Under the pieces are notes generated by a model. The model was not told where the DNA came from, searched no databases, and saw nothing but the letters and a program-made list of their open reading frames with translations. The position numbers and the translations under genes were made by a program. A stretch of DNA of 64,000 bases from Terriglobia bacterium (GTDB taxonomy: Bacteria; Acidobacteriota; Terriglobia; Bryobacterales; Bryobacteraceae), in NCBI GenBank assembly GCA_020073345.1, contig JAIQFI010000031.1, positions 1 to 64,000 of the forward strand, in the 5' to 3' direction. This document shows positions 18,435-28,539 of the stretch, piece by piece (position 1 is the first letter of the stretch; each line of letters starts with the position of its first letter).

Positions 18435-20534
18435 ATGGCAAGCGGAGTCACCGATCTGGCCCTTAGGCCGCCCGGACCCTCGGGTCTCGGGCGCGACGAA
18501 CTTATCCGTGCTTTCCGCCTCATGTACCTCTCCCGCCGCATCGACGACCGGGAGATCCTTCTCAAGCGTCAAAGCAAAATCTACTTCCAGATCTCCGGTG
18601 CCGGACACGAAGCGATTCAGACCGCCGCCGGCATGGTGCTCAAGCCCGGCCACGATTGGTTTTTCCCCTACTATCGAGATCGCGCGCTGTGCCTGACTCT
18701 CGGCATGACGCCGGAAGACATGCTCCTCCAGTCCGTCGGGGCTGAATCCGACCCATCTTCCGGCGGCCGCCAGATGCCTTCCCATTGGAGCAATCCGCGC
18801 CTCCACATCGTCTCGCCATCCTCAGCCACCGGCACCCAATTCTTGCCCGCGCTCGGTTGTGCCGACGCCCAGCGCCGTCTCGAGCCTGGCACTGACGCGA
18901 TCACCGTCGCCACCACCGGCGACGGGGCCACCAGCGAAGGCGAATTCTGGGAATCGCTGAACATCGCCTGCCTGGAGAAGCTGGCTCTCCTGTACTTGGT
19001 CGAAGACAACGGCTGGGCGATTTCAGTGCCAGTCGAAAAGCAGACTGCCGGCGGTAACATCGCCCGGCTGGTCTCCGGATTTCCGAACCTCAAGATCTTC
19101 GAATGCGACGGCAGCGATTTTCTCGCTTCTTACGCCACCATGTCTGAGGCCGTCGAGTATTGCCGGCGCCAGCAGTCGCCCGTTCTGGTGCACGCCCGTT
19201 GCACGCGGCCCTACTCGCACTCGCTCTCTGATGATGAGCGTCTCTATAAGACCAAGTCCGAGCGCGCCGCCGAGGCCGCCCGCGACCCGGTGGTCAAATT
19301 TCCTGAGTGGCTCATCTCTCAAGGCTTGATGGATGCCCATGGCCTGGAGCTGCTCACCCATGAAGTCGAGCTCGAAATCCAGCAGATTGCCCAGAAGGTC
19401 TTGAAAGCCCCGCCGCCGCCGCCGGGTTCGGCCATGCGATTCCTGTATTCGCCTTTGGTCGATCCCACTTCCAAGGAATTCGAGACCGAGCCCCGGTTTT
19501 CCGGCGATCCGCGCACCATGGTTGACGCCATCAATCTCACCATGCACGAAGAGATGCGGCGCAACGATAAGATCGTCCTGTTCGGCGAGGACGTCGCCGA
19601 CTGCAGCCATGATGAGAATCTGAAGGAGCTCAAGGGCAAGGGCGGCGTTTTCAAAGCGACGCGCGGGCTTCAGATGGTCTTCGGGTCCAAGCGCGTTTTC
19701 AACACTCCCATCGCCGAAGCTGCCATCGTCGGCCGCGGAGCCGGCATGGCTACCCGCGGGCTGAAGCCCATCGTCGAAATCCAGTTCTTCGACTACATCT
19801 GGCCGGCCATGATGCAGATTCGCGACGAGCTCGCCAGCCTCCGTTGGCGCTCATATAACGGCTATTCGGCGCCGATGGTCATTCGCGTAACCATTGGCGG
19901 GTATTTGAACGGCGGCGCGGTGTACCACAGCCAGTGCGGCGAATCGATTTTCACGCACATTCCCGGACTGCGCGTAGTGCTTCCTTCCAATTCGCTCGAC
20001 GCCTGCGGCCTCCTGCGGACCGCCATCCGCTGCGACGATCCCGTGCTCTTTTTGGAGCACAAGAAGCTCTACTTTGAGACCTACAATCGCTCGCCGCATC
20101 CCGGTCCCGACTACACGATTCCCTTTGGCAAAGCCAAGACCGCTAAAACCGGCTCACGTCTGACCATCGTGACCTATGGAGCGCTGGTGCAGAAGTCGCT
20201 TCAGGCGGCTTTGCAGGTCGAGCAGCACCATCCCGATCACACCGTGGAAGTGATCGATCTGCGGTCGCTTTCGCCGTATGACTGGGAAGCCATTCGCGCT
20301 TCGGTCGAAAAAACCAGCCGTGTCATGGTGGTGCACGAGGATACACTTTCCTGGGGCTTCGGCGCCGAAATCTCGGCGCGCATCGCCAGCGAGTTGTTCT
20401 CGTCGCTCGACGCCCCCGTCGGCCGCATCGGCGCACTGGACACCTGGGTCGGCTACCACCCGAATCTCGAAGCCGAAATTCTGCCGCAAGTGCACGACAT
20501 CGTTGCCGAAGCCGACCGCATCCTGGGCTATTGA
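18435..20534 (+). CDS. Fused 2-oxoacid (branched-chain) dehydrogenase E1 alpha-beta
   Basis: TPP-dependent E1 alpha ([15 protein letters not shown]) followed by E1 beta (ALNEAM-like [46 protein letters not shown]). Confidence 0.92.
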   Translation: MASGVTDLALRPPGPSGLGRDELIRAFRLMYLSRRIDDREILLKRQSKIYFQISGAGHEAIQTAAGMVLKPGHDWFFPYYRDRALCLTLGMTPEDMLLQSVGAESDPSSGGRQMPSHWSNPRLHIVSPSSATGTQFLPALGCADAQRRLEPGTDAITVATTGDGATSEGEFWESLNIACLEKLALLYLVEDNGWAISVPVEKQTAGGNIARLVSGFPNLKIFECDGSDFLASYATMSEAVEYCRRQQSPVLVHARCTRPYSHSLSDDERLYKTKSERAAEAARDPVVKFPEWLISQGLMDAHGLELLTHEVELEIQQIAQKVLKAPPPPPGSAMRFLYSPLVDPTSKEFETEPRFSGDPRTMVDAINLTMHEEMRRNDKIVLFGEDVADCSHDENLKELKGKGGVFKATRGLQMVFGSKRVFNTPIAEAAIVGRGAGMATRGLKPIVEIQFFDYIWPAMMQIRDELASLRWRSYNGYSAPMVIRVTIGGYLNGGAVYHSQCGESIFTHIPGLRVVLPSNSLDACGLLRTAIRCDDPVLFLEHKKLYFETYNRSPHPGPDYTIPFGKAKTAKTGSRLTIVTYGALVQKSLQAALQVEQHHPDHTVEVIDLRSLSPYDWEAIRASVEKTSRVMVVHEDTLSWGFGAEISARIASELFSSLDAPVGRIGALDTWVGYHPNLEAEILPQVHDIVAEADRILGY

Positions 20535-20600
20535 CAGGCGTTTTTGAGGTAACCCTTTTCCGCGATACCTACGTCCATCTGACTGAGGCTCTTCAGACGT

Positions 20601-21635
20601 GTGATGCTGTCCCGCCGTAATTTCCTTTACCTTGCAGGAGCCTTGCCAACACTCGCCAGGGCGCAGGATCCTAAGTACTCCACCAGCGTCAACGTCGTCA
20701 GCGTTCTGGCTACCGTCCGCGATCCAAAGGGCAAGATCGTCCACGACCTGGCCCAGGATGAGTTCACCCTTCAGGAAGACGGGCGCCCGCAGACCATCCG
20801 CTACTTCTCCCAACAGAGCGATCTTCCACTCACGCTGGGCTTGCTGATCGATACCAGCGGCAGCCAGACGCGCGTGCTCGATCGGGAGCGCAATGCCAGT
20901 TATGAGTTCTTTGAACACATCCTGCGCGAGGACCAGGACAAGGCATTTCTCATCCACTTTGATCGCGAGGTGGAGCTGCTCCAGGACCTGACGTCTTCAC
21001 GCAAGGATCTGGAAGCGGCTCTCCGTGACGTGGAGCGCCCTCAACTCAACCGTCGTTCATCAGGTAACGGGCCCCCGCAAGGACGCGGACAGGGTAGGGA
21101 AGGATTCGGCACCGCGATGTACGATGCCATTTTCCTCGCCGCGGATGAAATCCTCAAGAAACAGCAAGGGCGCAAAGCAGTCGTGTTGCTCTCCGACGGC
21201 GTCGATAGGAACAGCAAGACCTCGATCGGTGGCGCGATTGAATCCGCCCAACGTGCCGACATGCTGGTCTACTCCATTCGCTTTGCCGACGACAGCAGCC
21301 GCAGTCCGGTCAGCTTCGGCGGACCGGGCATCGGCCGGGGCGGACGGCGTGGAGGAGGCGGTGGACGGTTCCCTCAGCCGTCGGGCGGAGGACGGAATGG
21401 CGTCGATGGGAAGAAGATCCTGGAGCGTATCTCGCAGGAAACCGGAGGCGGCTACTTCGAGGTAACTAACAAAATGCCTCTCGACAAGATCTACGATCAG
21501 ATCGAAGAGGAGCTGCGCAACCAGTACAGTCTGGGTTACACCCCCGATCCATCGAGCGGCGGCTATCACAAGATTTCGGTTTCGGTAAAGCGCAAAGGAC
21601 TGACGGTACGCGCCCGCGATGGGTATTACAGTTAA
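20601..21635 (+). CDS. Tat-signal VWFA-domain protein (acidobacterial VWFA-related family)
   Basis: SRRNFLYLAG, DEFTLQEDGRPQTIRYFS, MIDAS DTSGS; Gly-rich insert. Confidence 0.85.
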   Translation: MMLSRRNFLYLAGALPTLARAQDPKYSTSVNVVSVLATVRDPKGKIVHDLAQDEFTLQEDGRPQTIRYFSQQSDLPLTLGLLIDTSGSQTRVLDRERNASYEFFEHILREDQDKAFLIHFDREVELLQDLTSSRKDLEAALRDVERPQLNRRSSGNGPPQGRGQGREGFGTAMYDAIFLAADEILKKQQGRKAVVLLSDGVDRNSKTSIGGAIESAQRADMLVYSIRFADDSSRSPVSFGGPGIGRGGRRGGGGGRFPQPSGGGRNGVDGKKILERISQETGGGYFEVTNKMPLDKIYDQIEEELRNQYSLGYTPDPSSGGYHKISVSVKRKGLTVRARDGYYS

Positions 21636-21638
21636 GGA

Positions 21639-22550
21639 GTGGGCCAATCCCTATCCCGCCGCGACGTGCTGCGGCTAGCCGCCGGGGCGATGTCTCCGCT
21701 CGTGCGGGCGCAAGACGCCACCTTCTCCACCGCGGTCAACGTAGTCAACGTCCTGGTCACGGTTCGCGACAAACAAGGACAACTGGTCCGGGGGCTCGCC
21801 AACGACGACTTCACGCTCGAAGAAGACGGCCGCACGCAGACTATCCGCTACTTTTCGCCCCAGACCGACCAGCCCTTGGCTCTCGGCCTCCTGATCGATG
21901 TGAGTGGAAGCCAGCGCACGGTGCTGGCCGAGCAGCGCCGTGCCAGCCAGCAATTCTTCGACCAGGTTCTGCGCAAGAACCAGGATCAGGCATTTCTTAT
22001 ACGCTTTGACCGGCGGGTTGAGTTGCTTCCGGATCTCACACTTCCGGACCTGGATGTAAAAACGAACACCGCACAGGGCACAGCGCTCTACGACGCGATT
22101 GTTTTCGCCGCCCGCAGGATCGTCGGGCAGGCCGGGCGCAAGGCGCTGATCGTTCTGTCCGACGGTTACGACACCAGCAGCTCGGCAACGCTGGGTGCAG
22201 CGGTGGAGACAGCCCAGCGGGCCGACGTCCTGGTTTATTCGATTCGTTTTCTGGATCGAGAGATCTTCGCGTTTGAGGTTCCCGCGTCGCAGGGCGGCTC
22301 ACCGGTTCCCCGCGAAGGCCGGAAGGCGCTGGAACGGATCGCCAGGGAGACCGGCGGTGCTTACTTCGACCTCACGGCCGCGGAAACGCTCGAGAAAATC
22401 TACGGCCGCATCGAAGACCAGCTGCGGAACCAATACAGCCTCGGTTTCACGCCTGTCAGCAATCGCCCGGGTTATCGCAAACTTCGCGTGTCGGTAAAAC
22501 GGAAGGGCGTGACCGTGCAGGCTCGAGACGGTTACTATCCAGCCCAATGA
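21639..22550 (+). CDS. Tat-signal VWFA-domain protein, tandem paralog (GTG start)
   Basis: SRRDVLRLAAG, DDFTLEEDGRTQTIRYFS, MIDAS DVSGS. Confidence 0.85.
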   Translation: MGQSLSRRDVLRLAAGAMSPLVRAQDATFSTAVNVVNVLVTVRDKQGQLVRGLANDDFTLEEDGRTQTIRYFSPQTDQPLALGLLIDVSGSQRTVLAEQRRASQQFFDQVLRKNQDQAFLIRFDRRVELLPDLTLPDLDVKTNTAQGTALYDAIVFAARRIVGQAGRKALIVLSDGYDTSSSATLGAAVETAQRADVLVYSIRFLDREIFAFEVPASQGGSPVPREGRKALERIARETGGAYFDLTAAETLEKIYGRIEDQLRNQYSLGFTPVSNRPGYRKLRVSVKRKGVTVQARDGYYPAQ

Positions 22551-23965
22551 GCCGGCGGACTTTGGGATGTGTCGCGCTCTTCGCGATGGCCTGGGCGATC
22601 GCGCGCGCCGCGTTCCAGTCCATCACCATCGACGAGGCGACTACATACAATATCTTCGTCTTCAACCGGCGGATCCTCTGGTATGGCGCGAATAACCACA
22701 TTCTGAACTCTGTTCTCATGTACGGGTTCACGAAGATGTTCGGACTTTCGCAATTCACTGTGAGGCTGCCTGCGCTGCTTGGCGCTGCTTTCTACATCAC
22801 GGCCGCGTACCGGCTTTGCCGGCTTCTGGGTACATCCCTGCTGCTGCAACTCACCGTGTTCGTGTGCCTGGTGTTCAACCCGTTCATCTTCGATTATTTG
22901 GTTGCCGCGCGCGGCTACGGTCTGGCCCTCGGATTTCTGTTGTGGGCGATCGTGTATTCCGCTGAGGCACACTTGCACGAACGCTCCCTGGTGCTGGCCT
23001 GCGCGGTGTCCTCCGTCTGCGCCGGAATGTCGGTGAACGCGAACTTCTCTTTCGCTTTCGTGAACCTGTCGGCGATGGCCGCGATTCTTCTCTGGGCTTG
23101 GTACCAGCGTCCGAAGCAGTGGATCCGCCTGCTGGCCGCCAGCGTCCTGCCCGGCGCGGCCGCCGTGGCTATTGTTTCCGGTTACGCGCTTCTCCATTGG
23201 CATCCTGGCGAGCTGATTTACGGCGCCAGCAGCCTGGGCGAAACCTTCGGAAGCATCATCGAATCCTCGCTGTTCCACGCCGGTTTGGACTTTCTTGCGC
23301 TGCTGGTTTTCCCACTGGTGGGCGTCACGGGCTTGGTGTGGCTGTTATTTTCTGCCACCAGGATCGCGCCCTTGGGATGGGTGGCCGCGGCGATCTTCGC
23401 CGTCACCGTGGCAATCCACTGGGTCTCATTCCGGATGTTCGGCCTGCTGCTGCCGAAGGATCGCACGGCCATCTATTTTTTCCCGCTGTTTATGATCGTT
23501 GCCGGCGTGTTGGCCGCTGTTCCGCCGTCCTCGCGGCTGAGTCGAAATATGCGAGTGTGCTTTATTGCTTCGCTGGCCGTAATGGCGGGGTATTGCCTCA
23601 TGTGTTTGCGGTTAACGTATTTCAAGGAATGGTCCTGGGATTCCGACGTGCAAAAGACCTACGCGGTTCTATCGTGCCTGAACCGGGAGCAGAAAGTGAC
23701 GAACGTCGCCTCCACCTGGCCTTACCACGCACCTCTTACTTTCTACCTACACGCTGGGCCGGCTTCCATGCGAATCGACGAAAATTTCACTCCGCAGCAG
23801 ACCCAAGTCTACGTCGTGGACACGCTTCACACACCGGAAGCCCTGGAAGGGAAAGACTTGAAGATCTTCTACCGCAGTCCGACGACGGATCTGGTGCTTG
23901 CGGCAAGCCCCCAGGTTGCTGAAACGCTCTCCTCCGCGCTTGCGTCCAAAGCCTGTGCTCTTTGA
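22547..23965 (+). CDS. Multi-pass membrane protein, GT39/ArnT-like glycosyltransferase
   Basis: 472 aa, many TM segments; N-terminal DEATTYNIF acidic motif typical of GT-C enzymes. Confidence 0.65.
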   Translation: MSRRTLGCVALFAMAWAIARAAFQSITIDEATTYNIFVFNRRILWYGANNHILNSVLMYGFTKMFGLSQFTVRLPALLGAAFYITAAYRLCRLLGTSLLLQLTVFVCLVFNPFIFDYLVAARGYGLALGFLLWAIVYSAEAHLHERSLVLACAVSSVCAGMSVNANFSFAFVNLSAMAAILLWAWYQRPKQWIRLLAASVLPGAAAVAIVSGYALLHWHPGELIYGASSLGETFGSIIESSLFHAGLDFLALLVFPLVGVTGLVWLLFSATRIAPLGWVAAAIFAVTVAIHWVSFRMFGLLLPKDRTAIYFFPLFMIVAGVLAAVPPSSRLSRNMRVCFIASLAVMAGYCLMCLRLTYFKEWSWDSDVQKTYAVLSCLNREQKVTNVASTWPYHAPLTFYLHAGPASMRIDENFTPQQTQVYVVDTLHTPEALEGKDLKIFYRSPTTDLVLAASPQVAETLSSALASKACAL

Positions 23966-25084
23966 ATGAAGAACGTCGGCATCATCGGCGGAGGTATCGG
24001 CGGGGTAGCCGCGGCGGCAGCTCTTTATAGACTGGGCATCCATGCGACCGTGTATGAGCGGGCCCCACGGCTGGAAGAGGTCGGCGCCGGGATGATGCTG
24101 TGGCCCAACGCCACGCGCATTCTGAAAGAACTGGGACTGCTCGAATACGTCGCCGCGCGGAGCGGCCTCAATACACATTTCACGGTGCGCGCGAGCTCCG
24201 GTAACGTTCTCATGAACATCGCTTTGGGGAAATTCGACGTCCCCGCTCTGTGCACGCGGCGGTCGGATCTGCTGGCGGCGCTTCTCTCCGCGCTGCCTCG
24301 CGAGCACGTCCGTCTGGGCCGGGAATTGACGCATCTGGAGCAGTCGAAATCCAAGGTCCGAGTCCAGTTCGCGGACGGCTCCATAGCGGAGCACGACGCT
24401 GTGATCGGCGCTGATGGAATCCGCTCCCGCGTGCGGGCACAACTGTTCGGAGTTTCCGATCCGGTTTACCGCGGCTATACTGTTTGGCGAGGAGTCGCCG
24501 CATACCGCGGCTGGGCCGTGCGCCACGGATATAACAGCGAAAGCTGGGGACACGGAAGCCGCTTCGGGATTCTAAGCATCGGGCAGAGCAGATTCACATG
24601 GTATGCGACGGCCAACGTGCGCGCCGCTCTTCCGGGCGAACGGAAAAGCGAGCTGCTGCAGCGCTTCGCCGGGTGGCACGAGCCCATTCCCGAGTTGATC
24701 GAGTCGACCGAGCTGATTCTCGAGAACGGCGCATACGATCTTCCGCCGCTGCCGCGTTGGACTGCCGGCCGCGTGACTTTGCTGGGAGACGCCGCGCACC
24801 CGTGCACACCGAATCTCGGGCAAGGCGGCTGCATGGCTCTGGAAGACGCGCTGGTTCTGGCCAAGTGCGTCTTGCAGGAACGCTCCATCGAGTCCGCGCT
24901 GCGACGCTACGAATTGCTGCGCAGGCGCCGGACAGGGCACATTCAGCAACGATCGCTCCTGATGGGCCATATCGGGCAATGGCAGAATCGCGCGGCGGTT
25001 TCCGGACGGCGCGTCGTGACCAGTCTCCTTCCGGCCGCGCTGTTCGAACATAATCTGAGGAGTGTTTATTCCTATGAGACGTAG
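23966..25084 (+). CDS. FAD-dependent monooxygenase
   Basis: GGGIGGVAAAAALYRLGI, DG-type motif VIGADGIRSRVR, LLGDAAHPCTPNLGQGGCMALEDA. Confidence 0.92.
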   Translation: MKNVGIIGGGIGGVAAAAALYRLGIHATVYERAPRLEEVGAGMMLWPNATRILKELGLLEYVAARSGLNTHFTVRASSGNVLMNIALGKFDVPALCTRRSDLLAALLSALPREHVRLGRELTHLEQSKSKVRVQFADGSIAEHDAVIGADGIRSRVRAQLFGVSDPVYRGYTVWRGVAAYRGWAVRHGYNSESWGHGSRFGILSIGQSRFTWYATANVRAALPGERKSELLQRFAGWHEPIPELIESTELILENGAYDLPPLPRWTAGRVTLLGDAAHPCTPNLGQGGCMALEDALVLAKCVLQERSIESALRRYELLRRRRTGHIQQRSLLMGHIGQWQNRAAVSGRRVVTSLLPAALFEHNLRSVYSYET

Positions 25085-25655
25085 CACCGCGATAACGCTG
25101 GGCGCTGCGTTTCTGGCCATCGCCGGCGTCGCCTCCGCCCAGGACGTCGCCATCGATCTTCAGCGCAGCACCATCACCATTCACGTCGGTAAAGCTGGCC
25201 TTTTGTCGGCCGCAGGCCACGACCATACAATCAACGCGCCCCTCTCCTCCGGCGTTATCCAGGAATCGCCCACGCCGCACGTGGAATTCACCGTCGAAAC
25301 CACGAAAATGACGGTTAAGCCGGATCCCAAAGTCGACGCGAAAACCCAGGCCGATATTCAAAAAGACATGGAGGAGATGACGCTCGAAACCAAACGGTTT
25401 CCCGAGATCAAGTTCCGGTCCTCGCGCATCGAAAAGCTGACTGAGGGACAATGGAAGGTGGAGGGCGATTTGTCTCTGCACGGCGTCACGAAACCGGTGA
25501 GTCTAACCGTGAAGCGAGCCGGCGATTCCTATACCGCCCACACTGTCCTCAAGCAGACCAATTTCGGGATCAAGCCCATCAGCGTCGGTGGTGGGATGAT
25601 CAAGGTGAAGGACGAAGTGGAGATCGATTTCACAATCTTCCCCCGCCGGGCCTGA
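25074..25655 (+). CDS. YceI family secreted protein
   Basis: Signal peptide then YceI-like pattern (FRSSRIEKLTEGQWKVEGDLSLHGVTKPVSL). Confidence 0.88.
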   Translation: MRRSTAITLGAAFLAIAGVASAQDVAIDLQRSTITIHVGKAGLLSAAGHDHTINAPLSSGVIQESPTPHVEFTVETTKMTVKPDPKVDAKTQADIQKDMEEMTLETKRFPEIKFRSSRIEKLTEGQWKVEGDLSLHGVTKPVSLTVKRAGDSYTAHTVLKQTNFGIKPISVGGGMIKVKDEVEIDFTIFPRRA

Positions 25656-25659
25656 GTTT

Positions 25660-26478
25660 ATGCGCCTTGCCATCCTTGCATTGCTGATCTCCTCCGCGTC
25701 CGGCGCCGACCTGAACGTGCAGTCCAGGGATCTGTACGACGGCTGGCTCAAAATGTACGACCTGAAGTTCGACGACGCCCACCAGGTCTTCGGAGAATGG
25801 AAGCAGAGCCATCCCGCGGATGCGCTCGGCCCGGCGTCGGATGCCGCCGCCTATCTCTTTTCCGAGCTGGCCCGATTGGGGGTGCTTGAATCCGAGCTGT
25901 TTACCGATGACGCGAGGTACCAAAATCGCGCCAAGCCCAAGCCGGACCCGCAGTTGAAACCACGCTTCGATCGCGAGATCGACCAAACCGATCATCTCGC
26001 CGACGCCGCACTCCAGTCTTCCGCGACCGACCCCAATGCCCTGTTCGCAAAATCGCTAACCTTTGGATTGCGCGCCGACCTCGCCGCTCTCGTCGAAAAA
26101 CAGGATTTCGCCGCGCTCAAGTATACGAAGCTGGGGCGGCCCTTCGCCGATCGGCTGAAGGCGGCTGACCCCAAGGCCTATGACGCCTATCTCGGCGTGG
26201 GCGTCGAGAATTATTTGTTGAGCCTGAAGCCCGCGCCCCTGCGCGCCCTGCTGTGGGTTACGGGTTCGCAGGTCGATCGCGAGAAAGGCCTCGAAAACCT
26301 CCGCATGACGGCGCAGTACGGTCACTATCTGGAGCCGTTCGCCAAGCTCCTGCTCGCGGTCGCCGCCCTGCGCGACAACAATCGAGCCCTGGCAAAGGAT
26401 CTGTTATCCGGGCTGCACAATCGCTTCCCGAACAATCCGCTGTATCTCCGGGAGCTGAACCGCCTCACGAAGCCGTGA
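25660..26478 (+). CDS. Secreted TPR-like hypothetical protein
   Basis: 272 aa, signal peptide, helical repeat composition. Confidence 0.6.
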   Translation: MRLAILALLISSASGADLNVQSRDLYDGWLKMYDLKFDDAHQVFGEWKQSHPADALGPASDAAAYLFSELARLGVLESELFTDDARYQNRAKPKPDPQLKPRFDREIDQTDHLADAALQSSATDPNALFAKSLTFGLRADLAALVEKQDFAALKYTKLGRPFADRLKAADPKAYDAYLGVGVENYLLSLKPAPLRALLWVTGSQVDREKGLENLRMTAQYGHYLEPFAKLLLAVAALRDNNRALAKDLLSGLHNRFPNNPLYLRELNRLTKP

Positions 26479-27604
26479 ACCGTGAGAGCCTGAACATCTC
26501 GATCTGGTCGGCGTACTTCGCCCCACTGTCCACGGCAAGGTCCGTCATGATCTCGCCAACAATGCTCGCGAACTTAAAACCGTGTCCCGAGAATCCAGCC
26601 GCAAGGTACACATCTTCGGCCTGCGGATGCGCGTCCAGAATAAAGTGCTCGTCGGGACTGTTGGTGAACATGCAAGTCTTGAGTGCCATCGTCGGCCCAT
26701 TCGCATCCGGGAAGTAACGGCGAATGCCCTCTCGAAGCACCTCCTCGTCTTCCGGATGCACATCGCGATCCACGCGATCGGGATCAACGTTTTGATGAAG
26801 ATGATGATACTTGCCGATCTTAAATCCCGGAACCCCATACACCGGAAACCCGTAGAACCTTCCTTCAGAAGCTTCCATGTTGAATATCGGGAAAGCGCCC
26901 AACCGGAATAAATCCGGACGAATCGGCTGGGCCCAGAGAACAACTTGCCGCTCAGGAATTGCCAGCTTGGCTAGACCAGGACAAAGAGTCGACGCCCAGG
27001 GCCCGGCTGTAATCACAAGTTTGCGCCCGAAGTATGAGCCCCGAGTGGTTCGCACCACCACGCCTGGATTTGAGGGAGTCCAGCCTAGTACCGCCTCTCT
27101 GGCGTGTATTTCCGCTCCGTGGGCCTGAGCTGCCATCACATAGTTGGCGATACAGCGTTCCGGCAGGAGAAATCCGCCGTCAGGCTGATACACGGCCTCC
27201 ATGTCTTTGGCGAGGCAATACCCAGGGAATTGCTTCCGCAGGGAATCCGCATCCAGGTGCTGGTGCGGCAAACAATAACGCTCGCACGTCAGCAAAGATC
27301 CTCGGACGGTTGGGGTGTCTTTACCGCCTGCGTCGATGCCACCCGTGATGATCATTAGGCGCTCGCCTACGAGGTTTTCCAGTTCCCGCCACAACGTGTA
27401 TGCCCGCCGTAGGAGCGGAACATAGGCGGGGCCTTCGGCGTACGCCAAGCGAATGATGCGGGTTGATCCGTGCGACGAGCCGAAGTCGTGCGGTATATCA
27501 AACTGCTCTAGCCCAAGGACCTTTTGACCGCGGCGAGCTAGGTGATATGTGCTTGCGCTTCCCATTCCTCCGACGCCGATCACAATAACATCAAAATGCT
27601 GCAT
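26465..27604 (-). CDS. solA: Sarcosine oxidase / N-methyl-amino-acid oxidase (DAO family)
   Basis: FDVIVIGVGGMGSASTYHLARRGQKVLGLEQF, HGSTRIIRLAY, FSGHGFKFA. Confidence 0.88.
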   Translation of the reverse strand: MQHFDVIVIGVGGMGSASTYHLARRGQKVLGLEQFDIPHDFGSSHGSTRIIRLAYAEGPAYVPLLRRAYTLWRELENLVGERLMIITGGIDAGGKDTPTVRGSLLTCERYCLPHQHLDADSLRKQFPGYCLAKDMEAVYQPDGGFLLPERCIANYVMAAQAHGAEIHAREAVLGWTPSNPGVVVRTTRGSYFGRKLVITAGPWASTLCPGLAKLAIPERQVVLWAQPIRPDLFRLGAFPIFNMEASEGRFYGFPVYGVPGFKIGKYHHLHQNVDPDRVDRDVHPEDEEVLREGIRRYFPDANGPTMALKTCMFTNSPDEHFILDAHPQAEDVYLAAGFSGHGFKFASIVGEIMTDLAVDSGAKYADQIEMFRLSRFTAS

Positions 27605-27629
27605 GGCGAGCCCCCTTGGAATGGTTGGT

Positions 27630-28505
27630 TTATGGCGTCAGTGTGAGGTATTCGTGGAAATCGAACTCATGGCGAAGTTTCCCGTCAGCTCCGAATACGA
27701 CATTCCTGATTTTGGTTACCAGGGCGAAATGCGCGTCTACCACCGCCTTGTCGATCAAGCGGGTGAGTTTCAGCTCGTCTCTCTTCTTGGTGAATTGAAT
27801 GATGGCTCTGCTGCCGTCTGCCATTTCGATTGCTGCGAATGTTCGTTTCTTCAAAACGAATCCAACCGGCAGCCACTTCCAGCACTTAAGTTTGAGGAGG
27901 AGTGAAGTCCAAGGCCGGCTCCAGCATAGTAATGCTTGCTGGTGTGAATCCAGAGCTGCCAGGGCCGGGAAGATGGTTTGGCGGTTTAGGTAGGCCAACG
28001 GTATCTCCAGGCGTTTGTGGATGGCATTGAAGCACTGTGCGTAGTGTCCGTCCAGGTAGGTTTCCTTGGTAGCCGTTAAAGCTCTGTCCTTGAAAAACAA
28101 CAGGACTCGTTGATGCTTGGCTCCGCTCTTCACCTGGTACTGAAGTATGTTCGAGAAATACAGTTGAGTGGCAGGTTCAAACCACTCTGGAAGGTTGATT
28201 GTGGCAATGGCAAAATAGCTCGTTGCAGCGGGTAAAATATCGTCTAAACATCCGATTTCCATAACCTTGACGGCTGATTCCTGTAGGAGCAGGTAGACGA
28301 CTACGAACAGGAAGATCAGGTACACGCTTACGATGCTGGCGATGTGGCCAAGCCAATACTCCGAGAGATCCTCCCGGGAAAAACTCTTTAGATCCCCGGA
28401 CCACCAGTGCGCGAAAGCAGTGTCCACGGCCATTCCCAAGAGAAGCGGCAAGAAGAAATGAATTTTCCAGCACTTCCGAATGACTCTCCACAAGAAGCGA
28501 GGCAT
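27630..28505 (-). CDS. Hypothetical membrane protein
   Basis: 291 aa with two N-terminal TM helices. Confidence 0.6.
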   Translation of the reverse strand: MPRFLWRVIRKCWKIHFFLPLLLGMAVDTAFAHWWSGDLKSFSREDLSEYWLGHIASIVSVYLIFLFVVVYLLLQESAVKVMEIGCLDDILPAATSYFAIATINLPEWFEPATQLYFSNILQYQVKSGAKHQRVLLFFKDRALTATKETYLDGHYAQCFNAIHKRLEIPLAYLNRQTIFPALAALDSHQQALLCWSRPWTSLLLKLKCWKWLPVGFVLKKRTFAAIEMADGSRAIIQFTKKRDELKLTRLIDKAVVDAHFALVTKIRNVVFGADGKLRHEFDFHEYLTLTP

Positions 28506-28539
28506 AATGGTCCTCTCGGCGACGAATGAATATCAAATA

